Source: Rhodospirillaceae bacterium
GTDB taxonomy: Bacteria > Pseudomonadota > Alphaproteobacteria > GCA-2731375
Reading direction: 5' to 3'
Assembly (NCBI GenBank): GCA_018660265.1
Contig: JABJKS010000011.1
Span: forward strand, 1 to 64,000
DNA: 64,000 nt
Part shown: in pieces, positions 33,098 to 41,849 of the stretch
Position numbering within the stretch: position 1 is the first letter of the stretch
How the letters are laid out: the number at the start of each line of letters is the position of its first letter
Position numbers and translations under genes: made by a program
Notes under the pieces: generated by a model
The model's input: only the letters and a program-made list of their open reading frames with translations
Database searches by the model: none
Told to the model about the DNA's origin: nothing

Positions 33098-33145
33098 CTG
33101 CCTTCGTTGGAACAAGTTCTAAGCCGAATAAACTCGGAACTGGTG
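32922..33145 (+). repeat. 224-bp imperfect direct repeat, copy 2
   Basis: Partner of 31099-31322. It covers the end of the candidate immunity gene and bases beyond its stop. Confidence 0.85.
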
Positions 33146-33392
33146 TTGTTGAGTAGAGCATGAAATATTCTGACTTTTTAGCGTCAATAGGGTTACGGTG
33201 GGGTTACGGTGACAGTGCACTTTATCGAAGGGAGAGACCGCAGGCAGCTGGTTCACTGTGGCCAAATTGTGCCATCCCTATTCCGGTTCGTTCGGTTTTA
33301 ACCGGCTTTATTCGGGCTCAGTGTGCGACAGCGCCCGAACAACCTGTTGATAACCTATTGATATTATTGGGAATTAAATTCCCGTAAGCTCC
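33146..33392. other. right end of the island, no gene
   Basis: Contains one REP-like unit (33202-33225, GGTTACGGTGACAGTGCACT plus TTAT) and AT-richer sequence, but no credible coding region. It ends at the 51-bp tRNA repeat. Confidence 0.6.
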
Positions 33393-33443
33393 TTCGCAAC
33401 GTGGAGGTCAGCGGTTCGATCCCGCTCGGCTCCACCAAAACCC
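33393..33443 (+). repeat. attR-like 51-bp direct repeat (tRNA-Ala 3' half)
   Basis: Exact copy of 30729-30779: anticodon loop through CCA and six bases beyond. It lacks the 5' half of the tRNA, so it is not a functional tRNA gene. Confidence 0.85.
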
Positions 33444-33482
33444 TCTCAAATGCAGACTCTTGGAAAACGTCGCCTCTGCGAC

Positions 33483-33788
33483 CTATTCCATGCCCGCTGT
33501 GTTGCGGGTGACCTGGCGGTTGATGGGGCGGTCCTGGCTGTCGGCGCGGTCGTAGCAGTCGACGCCGCCGATGGTGCGATAGCAATAGGCCACCGGCATG
33601 ACGGCCTGGTTGCCTTCGGTGCGGCAGACGTCCATGCCATGGATGATGCGGACCAGCTGGCAATCGGATTGCGCCAGTTTCGAGGTGGCGTTGTCCATCT
33701 CGTCCACCAGCTTAACCGCCACGGCGGTACACCCGGTGGCTTGCACCGCCACCGCGACCAACAGTATTGCTCTCAGCCAGTTTAACAT
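33483..33788 (-). CDS. small hypothetical lipoprotein
   Basis: 101 residues. A lipoprotein signal ends in the lipobox QATGC, giving a mature protein of about 81 residues that begins TAVAVKLVDEMDNATSKLAQ. It has four further cysteines (DCQLV, DVCRTEG, AYCYRT, VDCYD), probably two disulfides. No family is recognised. It lies just outside the island on the side away from the tRNA and is transcribed toward it. The membrane-attachment prediction is firm, the function unknown. Confidence 0.7.
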   Translation of the reverse strand: MLNWLRAILLVAVAVQATGCTAVAVKLVDEMDNATSKLAQSDCQLVRIIHGMDVCRTEGNQAVMPVAYCYRTIGGVDCYDRADSQDRPINRQVTRNTAGME

Positions 33789-33879
33789 TTCTGGCGCGCT
33801 CCATGGTTATTGAGACCTAATTGCAGGCCCAATAAAGCATGGCCGTAATAAATGAAGTGTTAAGAACCGGGTAAGAAAC

Positions 33880-35160
33880 TTAACCGCCCATGCGAAGACG
33901 TTGTTGCCGCCATTGTCGTTGCAGATCGTCCTGAAAAGACGGATCGGCAATGGCGATCAGGGCTTCGGCCCGTTCGTCCACGGATTTATCCTTCAGCCGC
34001 GCGGCACCGAATTCCGTGACCACATAGTCGATATCGGCACGGGGGCAGCTGACCACCGCGCCGTCTGATAATGTCGGCACGATACGGCTGATCTTGCCCC
34101 GCGCCGCCGTGGCGGACAGGGCCAATACGGAACGGCTGTTGTTGCCCATGCGCGCGCCACGGACAAAATCAACCAAGCCGCCGGTGCCGCTGATCTGCCG
34201 CCCGCCCACGGTTTCGGAATTCGCCTGTCCCGTCAGGTCAACCTCCAGGGTGGAGTTGATGGAGACGAAATTATCCACTTGGGCGATTATCGGCACGTTA
34301 TGGGTATAGTCGGCCCCCTTGAATATGATGTCGTCCCGATCTGCGGCCCAATCGAACACCCGCCGGGTGCCCATGGCGGCACCGCAAATCATATAATTGG
34401 TGTCGATCGATTTTTTGCTGCCGTCCAAGGCACCGGCGTCCACCAGATCAGCCACTTCATCCGTGGCCATGCCGCCATGCAGGCCAAGATGCCTGCGATC
34501 CTTCAGGCTGCCCAGAATGGCGGCAGGCACTTTGCCGATGCCGATCTGGATGCAATCACCATCGTTGATCAGCGCGGCCACATTGCGGCCAATGGTCGAG
34601 ATTACCTCCGGCAGATCGCCGGTGGGCATTTCCGGCAGGGCGCGGTTGGTCTCCACCACATAATCCAGGCGGTCATAGGGAATTTTCGGGCTGCCGGGCG
34701 GTGACGGCATGGCGGCATTGACCTCGGCCACGACGATTTTCGCCTGATTCAGGATCAGCGGTATAAAATCCAAGGACAAACCAAGGCTGCACATACCGTC
34801 GGCATCCGGCGGGGCGACCTGCATCAGGACAATATCCATCGGCTCATGGCGCTGCATATAGCTGCAAATGCCGCTGTAATGCAGGGGTAGGAACCTGATC
34901 TTGCCTAGCGCGAAAGACTCCCGCAATTCCGCCTGCACGAAAAAGGCGGTCAGCCTGGCCTCGTCATGAAAGGCGGCGAAATCCGTGCGGTTGATGCCCG
35001 GCACCAGGCAGGAGACATAATGCACCCCGCGGCTTGCCTCCCCCGCCTCGGCCAGGGCCTGGCCCAATGCCAAGGGTTCCCCCACCGCGCCTTGGACGAA
35101 TACGGTCAGGCCCGGTTGCAGCAGGTTGGCTAGGTCGGTGGCAGCAATAATTTTCGGCAT
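33880..35160 (-). CDS. acetyl-CoA hydrolase/transferase family CoA-transferase
   Basis: 426 residues from the ATG at 35160 (AGGAT upstream; an earlier start would extend into the divergent promoter). Family I CoA-transferase of the 4-hydroxybutyrate/acetate CoA-transferase type: TVFVQGAVGEP, VDVVLMQVAPPDADGMCSLG-like segment (here MDIVLMQVAPPDADGMCSLG), LGLHGGMATDEVADLV near the catalytic glutamate region, and ISGTGGLVDFVRGA. It moves CoA between short acyl-CoAs and free acids. It is divergent from an MmgE/PrpD gene, with 110 bases between the starts. Confidence 0.9.
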   Translation of the reverse strand: MPKIIAATDLANLLQPGLTVFVQGAVGEPLALGQALAEAGEASRGVHYVSCLVPGINRTDFAAFHDEARLTAFFVQAELRESFALGKIRFLPLHYSGICSYMQRHEPMDIVLMQVAPPDADGMCSLGLSLDFIPLILNQAKIVVAEVNAAMPSPPGSPKIPYDRLDYVVETNRALPEMPTGDLPEVISTIGRNVAALINDGDCIQIGIGKVPAAILGSLKDRRHLGLHGGMATDEVADLVDAGALDGSKKSIDTNYMICGAAMGTRRVFDWAADRDDIIFKGADYTHNVPIIAQVDNFVSINSTLEVDLTGQANSETVGGRQISGTGGLVDFVRGARMGNNSRSVLALSATAARGKISRIVPTLSDGAVVSCPRADIDYVVTEFGAARLKDKSVDERAEALIAIADPSFQDDLQRQWRQQRLRMGG

Positions 35161-35270
35161 GATAATCCTATAACGCAGAACAAATGCGCCCGTCAGGGCA
35201 CCCATATGTTGAAAGCATGCTAGAATATAGCCCACAGAGCACGTACATGGGAACGATAAGGACTGAAACT

Positions 35271-36662
35271 ATGACTTCGCAGGATGCAATTGATGACTTT
35301 GTCGCGCATGTAACGGCGACCAGCCTGGACGATGTGCCGGCAGAGGCCATCCGTGCGGCGAAAACCTTTATTCTGGACTGTTTCGGTGTTGGCCTGTCAG
35401 GTGGTTCCGGGCCCTGGGCCGATGAAATGATTGCCCTGTCGGCGCAATGGGGACAGGGCAACGATGCCCGTGTCTGGGGCCATGGCCAGCCATTGCCCGC
35501 ACCCGCCGCTGCCCTTTGTAATGCCTATCAGATCCACAATGCGGAATTTGATTGCGTGCATGAGGGCGCGGTGGTGCATTCCATGACCGTGCTGCTGGGC
35601 AGCGCCATGGCCGTCGCCGAACGCCAGCATGGCATGGGGCAGGCTATCAGCGGCAAGGACTTGCTGTTGGCCGCCATATTGGGGGTGGATGTGGCCTGCC
35701 ATATCTCGGTCGGGGTATCCACCGGCCTGAAGTTTTTCCGCCCCGGCACCGCCGGTGCATTCGCCGCCGTCACCGCAATCGGCAAGATGTTGAAGTTTGA
35801 TGCTGACACCCTGCGGCATGCCTATTCGGTTGCCTATGGACAGATGTGCGGCACCATGCAGGCCCATACCGAAGGCTCCATGCTGCTGGGTATGCAGGTG
35901 GGTTTCAATGCCCGTAACGCCGTCGTCGCCTGTGATATGGCCGCTGCCGGTCTTCAGGGCCCGCGCAATATTCTCGAAGGTCCGTTCGGATTTCTAAATC
36001 TGTTCGAAGGTGATTACGACCGGGATGTGCTGTTGGGCTCCATCGGCAAGACCTGGCGTATCACAGAGCTTTCCCACAAACCGTTCCCTTCGGGGCGGGC
36101 CACGCACGGCATTGTCGATGGTTGTCTGCGCCTGCAGAAAGACCACGGCTTCACCGCCGACGAGGTGGAAAGCATTGTCGCCACAGTGCCGCCCCTGATC
36201 CATCACCTGGTGGGCCGGCCGGTGCAGGACGAGATGTCGACCAATTACGCCCGCCTGTGCGCCACCTATGTGACGGCCCATGCCCTGCGTCACAAAGGCA
36301 TCGGTGTTGATGCCTATGATGCTGGCAACCTGACCCAGCCTGACAGCCAGGATCTGGCCCGGCGCATCCGCATCGATATAGACGATAACCCGGACCCCAA
36401 CGCCCTGGTACCCGTGACCATGAACGTGACCTTGAAAAGTGGCGCGGTCCACGACATCACCGTTCAAGACGTCTATGGTGCCCCGGCCAATCCCATGACC
36501 CACGCAGCGCATTTGGACAAATTCCGTAACAACTGCGCCGTCGCCCCGCGCCCCATTGGAGAAGCGGCTGCACAAGCATTGATCGATCAGGTAGAGGATC
36601 TGGAAAATCTGGATGATGTCACCCGCCTGGTGGATCTGATGATGCCAAATCCGGCCACATAA
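35271..36662 (+). CDS. MmgE/PrpD family protein
   Basis: 463 residues from the ATG at 35271, which follows AAGGA; upstream in-frame ATG codons would run into the promoter region. It shows AAKTFILDCFGVGLSGGSGP, NAYQIHNAEFDCVHEGAVVH, and KPFPSGRATHGIVDGCLRL in place of the cysteine- and histidine-rich segment of the copy at 17 kb. The two are distant paralogues. The reaction is not determined; family members dehydrate or isomerise tricarboxylic acids. It is followed after 14 bases by an amidase gene, so a joint degradative transcript is likely. Confidence 0.88.
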   Translation: MTSQDAIDDFVAHVTATSLDDVPAEAIRAAKTFILDCFGVGLSGGSGPWADEMIALSAQWGQGNDARVWGHGQPLPAPAAALCNAYQIHNAEFDCVHEGAVVHSMTVLLGSAMAVAERQHGMGQAISGKDLLLAAILGVDVACHISVGVSTGLKFFRPGTAGAFAAVTAIGKMLKFDADTLRHAYSVAYGQMCGTMQAHTEGSMLLGMQVGFNARNAVVACDMAAAGLQGPRNILEGPFGFLNLFEGDYDRDVLLGSIGKTWRITELSHKPFPSGRATHGIVDGCLRLQKDHGFTADEVESIVATVPPLIHHLVGRPVQDEMSTNYARLCATYVTAHALRHKGIGVDAYDAGNLTQPDSQDLARRIRIDIDDNPDPNALVPVTMNVTLKSGAVHDITVQDVYGAPANPMTHAAHLDKFRNNCAVAPRPIGEAAAQALIDQVEDLENLDDVTRLVDLMMPNPAT

Positions 36663-36676
36663 AGGGGTAAGGCAGT

Positions 36677-38065
36677 ATGACCGATCTGACAAAATTGGAC
36701 ATTACAGATGCCGCTGCCGCTTTGGCGGCCGGTGATTTCACGGCGGAGGACCTGCTGGCAGCCTACCTGGACCGGATCGAACGCTTTGATGGTACCCTGC
36801 ACGCCTTCATCACTGTTTTGGCGGAACCGGCCCTGGTCCAGGCCCGGGCCTCGGATCAGCGGCGCGCAAATGGCGATTGCCTCTCGTCCCTGGACGGTAT
36901 TCCCATTGGCCTGAAGGACAATATCGACCTGGCCGGCGTTCCAACCACCAACGGCATGGCAAAATTTCGTGATCCGGACAGGGACGCGGAAGCCACCCGG
37001 CGTTTGCGCGCGGCAGGCGCGGTTATTATCGGCAAACTGAATATGCACGAAGGGGCCTTGGGTGCGACGACCCGCAACCTGCACCACGGCATATGCGAGA
37101 ACCCATGGCGGATCGGCTATACGCCCGGGGGTTCCTCTGGCGGGTCTGCGTCTGCCGTCGCGGCCCGTCTTTGCGCCGGTGCCTTGGGCTCTGACACCAT
37201 GGGGTCTGTCCGCCTGCCCGCTGCCTATTGCGGCTTGGCGGGATTAAAGCCGACTTTTGGCCTGATCTCCACCCGCGGCGTGGTGCCGCTTAGTTATGGC
37301 CTGGATCATGTGGGCCCTATGTGCCGATCAAGCCGGGATCTATCGCTCATGCTGGATGTGTTGGCGGGATACGATCCCGAATGCACGGAATCCGTCCACC
37401 CCCACAGGGCATTGGATGGTGCATTACGGGCCGATACCATGCCTTTGAAAGGCCTGCGCTTTGCCGTGCCCATGAATAATGATGCGGTTCTCTGCGAACC
37501 TGGTATCTGGGAAGATTTTACAAGCCACGTGGCCATGTTGGTGGAACAGGGCGCGGTGCAGGTCGATATTAAACTGCCGGACACGGATGCCACCGGCACC
37601 CGGCGCGCCGGTTTGTTGATTTCCGAGGCTGAGGCCGGTTACGCGTTGGCGGCGGAATTGGCCGCCAGTCCGGGCGATTTTTCCGAGGAATTCCGCCAAA
37701 TGCTGGATTATGGCCGGGCTGCCCCCGCCCACCGTTTGGTCGCGGCCCAACGGCATCTTTTGGCGGTCGGCCATCAGGTTCGAAAACTGTTTGATCAGGT
37801 GGATCTACTTGTACTGCCGACCACATCACAGGCTGCCTTTGCCCATGATGCAGAAGCCCCTGTTGGTCAGGCCGATTTCTGCCAATGGGCCAATCACGGC
37901 GGCTGCCCGGCCCTTAGCCTGCCTTGTGGCCTATCGCCTGAGGGCATGCCCTTGGGTTTGCAAATGATTGGCCGGCCCTTGCGGGATGGGCAATTGCTGG
38001 CCGCAGCAGCAGCCGTGCAGCGTCATTTGCCCGTCCTTAGTCCACCCGAGCTTGGTATTAATTGA
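36677..38065 (+). CDS. amidase (amidase-signature family)
   Basis: 462 residues with the Ser-cisSer-Lys triad of the amidase-signature family: lysine in GIPIGLKDNIDLAGVPTT (about residue 80), the cis-serine in YTPGGSSGGSASAVAARL, and the nucleophile serine in GSDTMGSVRLPAAYCG. The methionine in SDTMGS replaces the usual glycine next to the nucleophile. It hydrolyses amides or closely related carbamoyl bonds. The GatA role is unlikely because gatB and gatC are absent. It follows an MmgE/PrpD gene and ends a few bases inside the 3' end of the convergent small membrane-protein gene. Confidence 0.9.
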   Translation: MTDLTKLDITDAAAALAAGDFTAEDLLAAYLDRIERFDGTLHAFITVLAEPALVQARASDQRRANGDCLSSLDGIPIGLKDNIDLAGVPTTNGMAKFRDPDRDAEATRRLRAAGAVIIGKLNMHEGALGATTRNLHHGICENPWRIGYTPGGSSGGSASAVAARLCAGALGSDTMGSVRLPAAYCGLAGLKPTFGLISTRGVVPLSYGLDHVGPMCRSSRDLSLMLDVLAGYDPECTESVHPHRALDGALRADTMPLKGLRFAVPMNNDAVLCEPGIWEDFTSHVAMLVEQGAVQVDIKLPDTDATGTRRAGLLISEAEAGYALAAELAASPGDFSEEFRQMLDYGRAAPAHRLVAAQRHLLAVGHQVRKLFDQVDLLVLPTTSQAAFAHDAEAPVGQADFCQWANHGGCPALSLPCGLSPEGMPLGLQMIGRPLRDGQLLAAAAAVQRHLPVLSPPELGIN

Positions 38066-38228
38066 CAAATAGGCGGTAAGCCAAGGCCAGAACCGCGGCG
38101 ACGGCCAACCAAATGGCGATGTTGCGCAGGATAACCCCGCCGCGCCAATTCCAACGCAGAATGGCGGGGGCAACAACGACAAGTAGGATCAGCAAATAGA
38201 CCAAATGGCTCCATTCGAACTGGTCCAC
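38058..38228 (-). CDS. 56-residue two-helix membrane protein
   Basis: A short gene with a GTG start and a strong AAGGAG ribosome-binding site eight bases before it. The product begins VDQFEWSHLVYLLILLVVVA, then a basic loop (LRWNWRGG), then a second helix within NIAIWLAVAAVLALAYRLF. The length, helix pattern and ribosome-binding site argue that it is real. Its stop overlaps the end of the convergent amidase gene by eight bases. Similar small proteins often precede an aspartic-protease-like gene in alphaproteobacteria, but none is present here. The function is unknown. Confidence 0.75.
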   Translation of the reverse strand: MDQFEWSHLVYLLILLVVVAPAILRWNWRGGVILRNIAIWLAVAAVLALAYRLFVN

Positions 38229-38336
38229 GATTTAAGCTCCTTTCGCCTTGCCCTGGGTCTGTGTGCGGGCTAGATTGGCCGACTTTTTTAAAACGCCCCG
38301 GTAATGGTATCGCGGCAAGTTGTGGAGTGTGCCCGC

Positions 38337-38987
38337 GTGGCAGATATTTTCCAAGAAGTTGATGAAGATGTCAGGCGTGACAAGGCCATGGCGATTTGGC
38401 GCAAGTATGGCACTTACCTCATTATTGCCTGTGTCGCGATCGTGGTTGGCACCGCAGGCCGGGTTGGTTGGCGGGAATATAAGGCCGCCCAGCGGGCCGA
38501 AGACAGTGGCCGCTATGTGGCTGCCATCCAGTTGATGGACAAGGGCGATACAGCCGCCGCCATAACGTCATTCCAATCTTTATCGGCGGATGCCAGTACA
38601 GGTTACGGCGTTATCGCCCGCTTCCAAGGCGCTGCCGCCCGGGTTAAATCAGGCGATAAAAACGGTGCCGTGGTCCTCTACGACAAAATGGCCATTGACG
38701 ATGATTTGGATCCAATTTTTCAGGGGCTGGCCCAATTGCAGGCGATTATGCTGTTGATCGACGACGGCGCGGCGGAGGATCTGGACCGACGCCTGACACC
38801 ATTGCTGGTTGATGGGGCGTCGTGGCGTTATTCGGCACTGGAAATGCAGGCCGTACTGAAACACCGGGATGGGGATACAGCCGGCGCCCGTGCCGCGTTC
38901 AAGGCATTGTCGGAAGATGCCGGCGCGCCAAAAGGTATGCGCAGCCGCGCCACCCAGATGCTTTTAACCTACGGAGGGGAGGGCTAA
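38337..38987 (+). CDS. YfgM-like TPR membrane protein
   Basis: About 216 residues. The start is taken as the GTG at 38337 (VADIFQEVDEDVRRDKAMAI), because this opening is conserved in alphaproteobacterial homologues; an ATG 33 bases upstream is possible. One membrane helix (YLIIACVAIVVGTAGRVGW) is followed by TPR-type helices. YfgM interacts with the Sec translocon and periplasmic chaperones in E. coli. The gene is followed after four bases by bamB and then by der, the same order as yfgM-bamB-der in gammaproteobacteria, which supports the identification. Confidence 0.88.
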   Translation: MADIFQEVDEDVRRDKAMAIWRKYGTYLIIACVAIVVGTAGRVGWREYKAAQRAEDSGRYVAAIQLMDKGDTAAAITSFQSLSADASTGYGVIARFQGAAARVKSGDKNGAVVLYDKMAIDDDLDPIFQGLAQLQAIMLLIDDGAAEDLDRRLTPLLVDGASWRYSALEMQAVLKHRDGDTAGARAAFKALSEDAGAPKGMRSRATQMLLTYGGEG

Positions 38988-38991
38988 CCGC

Positions 38992-40338
38992 GTGACAGTG
39001 CGCGGCCGCCTCTCTGCATCCGCTATTCTGGCGGTTGCCATATTGCTTTTAGGTTCGCTTTCAGCCTGTGAGCTGCCCGACTGGTTGGGTGATGCGCCGC
39101 AACCGTCCCTGCCGGGCGAGCGTATTTCGATCCTGCAACTGGACAAGGCGTTGGAACCTGATGCGGCCATCGCGGACCTGGATGTCCGCCTGCCCCGCCC
39201 CTGGCGCAATCCCGCTTGGCCCCAGGCTGCCGGATTTGCCAACCACGCCATGCATCATCTGGAAATCGGTGAAAATTTGCAGCAGGCCTGGAAAATCGAT
39301 ATCGGCGAAGGTTCAGGCAGCGAAAGCAAGCTGTTGAGCCGGCCCGTGGTCTCGGAAGGGCGCATCGTCGCAATGGATGCAGAGGCCGAGGTTTCCGCCT
39401 TTGACGTTGCCGATGGCCGTCATCTGTGGAGCCGGGAATTAACCCCGGAAGACGAAGATGCAGGGGTGATCGGCGGCGGCGTCAGTATTGATAACGGCGT
39501 CGTCTATGCCAGTACCGGCTACGGTTATGTTCATGCCATGTCGTTGGAAGACGGCAAGGAAATTTGGCAGCGGCGTATTGGCATCCCCATTCGCGGCGCG
39601 CCCACGGCGATAGGTGGTCGGGTTTTCGTCATCACCTACGACAATCAACTGCACGCCCTGGCCAGCAGTGATGGCCGCACCCTGTGGAACCACAGCGGTA
39701 TTCCTGAAGACGCTGGTTTGATCGGGGCCCCCAGCGCAGCGGTTGGCGGCGGTTTGGTTGTGGTGCCGTATTCATCGGGTGAGCTATTTGCCCTTCGCCT
39801 GGAAAATGGCAGCATGGTGTGGAGTGATCAGCTGATCCGCACCCGGCGTCTGGCACCGTTGTCCTCGCTCAGTGAAATTCGCGGCAGCCCGGTGATCGAC
39901 CGCGGTATGGTGCTGGCGGTTAGTTTCTCAGGCCGCGTGGCGGCAGTTGATCTGGCCAGTGGCCGGCGTATCTGGGATCGGGATATTGCCGGCATGGAAA
40001 CGCCGTGGGTGGCGGGTGACTTTATTTTCCTGGTTACCGCCCAGGCGGAAGTGATTTGCCTGGCCCGTAAAAGCGGCCGCATTCGTTGGGTCGCGCAGCT
40101 GCCGCGTTTCAAGGATGAGGAGGAAAAGGTCGGTGCCCTGCATTGGAGCGGACCTGTCCTGGCCTCCGACCGTCTGGTTCTGGTTTCCTCCGACGGTTAT
40201 GCGGTTGCCATTTCGCCTTATTCCGGGCATATGCTGGGGCGCATTGATCTGCCAGACAATACCTTGATCCCGCCTGTTGTGGCGGATGGTTCGATTTATG
40301 TCTTATCCGACAACGGCGCATTAATCGCCTTAAGGTAA
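38992..40338 (+). CDS. bamB: outer membrane assembly lipoprotein BamB
   Basis: 448 residues. GTG start with a lipoprotein signal ending LLLGSLSAC, then an eight-bladed PQQ-like propeller with repeated blade signatures (SAFDVADGRHLWSREL, HAMSLEDGKEIWQRRIG, VAAVDLASGRRIWDRDI). BamB is part of the BAM complex that inserts outer-membrane beta barrels and binds BamA. It is somewhat longer than the E. coli protein at the N-terminus. The conserved order with the YfgM-like gene and der supports the call. It lies four bases after the preceding gene. Confidence 0.93.
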   Translation: MTVRGRLSASAILAVAILLLGSLSACELPDWLGDAPQPSLPGERISILQLDKALEPDAAIADLDVRLPRPWRNPAWPQAAGFANHAMHHLEIGENLQQAWKIDIGEGSGSESKLLSRPVVSEGRIVAMDAEAEVSAFDVADGRHLWSRELTPEDEDAGVIGGGVSIDNGVVYASTGYGYVHAMSLEDGKEIWQRRIGIPIRGAPTAIGGRVFVITYDNQLHALASSDGRTLWNHSGIPEDAGLIGAPSAAVGGGLVVVPYSSGELFALRLENGSMVWSDQLIRTRRLAPLSSLSEIRGSPVIDRGMVLAVSFSGRVAAVDLASGRRIWDRDIAGMETPWVAGDFIFLVTAQAEVICLARKSGRIRWVAQLPRFKDEEEKVGALHWSGPVLASDRLVLVSSDGYAVAISPYSGHMLGRIDLPDNTLIPPVVADGSIYVLSDNGALIALR

Positions 40339-40354
40339 TACCAACGGTATAGCC

Positions 40355-41821
40355 ATGACGTTCACTATTGCAATTGTCGGCCGCCCCAACGTAGGCAAGT
40401 CGACCCTGTTTAACCGTTTGGTCGGCAAGCGCCTGGCCCTGGTCGATGACCAGCCAGGTGTTACCCGTGACCGGCGCGAGGGACAGGGCCGTATTGCCGG
40501 CCTTGAATTTCGCCTGTTTGATACCGCCGGTCTGGAAGATGCCGACGCCGCCACGATGGAAGGGCGGATGCAGCGCCAGACGGAGACCGCCCTGGATGAT
40601 GCGGACCTCGCCCTGATGCTGATTGACGGCCGTGCCGGGGTCACGCCCCTGGATCAGCATTTCGCTGATTGGATGCGCCGCCGCAATAAACCGATCTTGT
40701 TGCTGGCTAATAAATGCGAGGGCGCTGCCGGTGACGGCGGTCTTGCCGAATCCTGGGCCCTGGGCCTGGGTGAACCGCTGCCTGTGTCGGCTGCTCATGG
40801 CGAGGGGCTGGCCGGTCTGCACAACGCTATCCTTGAGGCGATGGAAGAGCACGCGGCAAAGAATTATGTGCCGCCCGCACCTGCAGCAGCTGTACAAGAA
40901 GATACAGATACCGCAGCCGAGGGCGACGACGAATTCAGCGATGGTATCGACGACGATATCGATGGTGAATTTGCCGACGAATTTGAGGATGACGGCGAAG
41001 GCGACGGCATTTTACAGCTGGCCATTCTGGGCCGGCCCAATGCGGGCAAGTCAACACTGGTCAATCGCCTGTTGGGAGAGGAACGTCAAATCACCGGTCC
41101 TGAACCCGGCCTAACCCGGGATTCCATCGGGACGGCGTGGCAGTGGGGCGAACAAACGGTTCGCCTGATCGACACAGCCGGTTTGCGAAAGCAGGCCAGG
41201 GTCTCGGAAAAACTTGAAAAGCTGGCCGCTGATGATGCCGTGCGGGCCATGGAATATGCCCAGGTCGTGGTCCTGATGCTGGATGCCCGGGCACCGTTGG
41301 AACGCCAGGATCTGTCCATCGCCCGGCGTACCTTGGAGGAGGGGCGGGCATTGGTGGTCGCGGCCAACAAGTGGGATTTGGTATCCGACCGCAATGCGGC
41401 CATGGGGCAACTACGCGATCGCCTGGAAACATCCCTGACCCAGGCCCGGGGCGTTCCCGTGGTCACATTCTCGGCCCTGACAGGCCGGGGGGTTGAGAAA
41501 TTGATGCCGGCGGTGACGAAAACTTATAAATGCTGGCAAACCCGTATTTCCACCGCCGCCCTGAACCGCTGGCTAAAACATATGGTAGAGGCCCATCCAC
41601 CGCCCCTGGGCCCCCATGGCCGGCGCATTCGGCTGCGTTATATGACCCAGGCGAAAACCCGCCCGCCGACCTTTGTAATTTTCACCAATTTAACGGAAGA
41701 TTTGCCAGCCGCTTACGAACGCTATCTGCAAAATGGCCTGCGGGAACAATTTGATCTGCCCGGCGTGCCCCTGCGTTTCCTGATGCGCAAACAGGATAAT
41801 CCATACGTCAAAGGCGGTTAG
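40355..41821 (+). CDS. der: ribosome biogenesis GTPase Der
   Basis: 488 residues with two tandem GTPase domains: G1 sites GRPNVGKSTLFNRL near residue 8 and GRPNAGKSTLVNRL near residue 228, DTAG switches in both, NKCEG and NKWDL as G4, and a C-terminal KH-like domain starting near 390. Der acts in assembly of the 50S subunit. The linker between the domains is unusually acidic (about residues 178-218, with DDEFSDGIDDDIDGEFADEF). That is longer and more charged than in textbook Der and may modulate ribosome binding. It follows bamB by 16 bases. Confidence 0.95.
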   Translation: MTFTIAIVGRPNVGKSTLFNRLVGKRLALVDDQPGVTRDRREGQGRIAGLEFRLFDTAGLEDADAATMEGRMQRQTETALDDADLALMLIDGRAGVTPLDQHFADWMRRRNKPILLLANKCEGAAGDGGLAESWALGLGEPLPVSAAHGEGLAGLHNAILEAMEEHAAKNYVPPAPAAAVQEDTDTAAEGDDEFSDGIDDDIDGEFADEFEDDGEGDGILQLAILGRPNAGKSTLVNRLLGEERQITGPEPGLTRDSIGTAWQWGEQTVRLIDTAGLRKQARVSEKLEKLAADDAVRAMEYAQVVVLMLDARAPLERQDLSIARRTLEEGRALVVAANKWDLVSDRNAAMGQLRDRLETSLTQARGVPVVTFSALTGRGVEKLMPAVTKTYKCWQTRISTAALNRWLKHMVEAHPPPLGPHGRRIRLRYMTQAKTRPPTFVIFTNLTEDLPAAYERYLQNGLREQFDLPGVPLRFLMRKQDNPYVKGG

Positions 41822-41849
41822 GCCTGAAATTTCATAACCTGCGGCTACC

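Noticed and set aside
33364-33663. frame containing EPSGIEPLTS near the second tRNA copy
   Set aside because: This peptide is a well-known artefact of reading antisense through tRNA-flanking sequence. It coincides with the duplicated tRNA 3' end.
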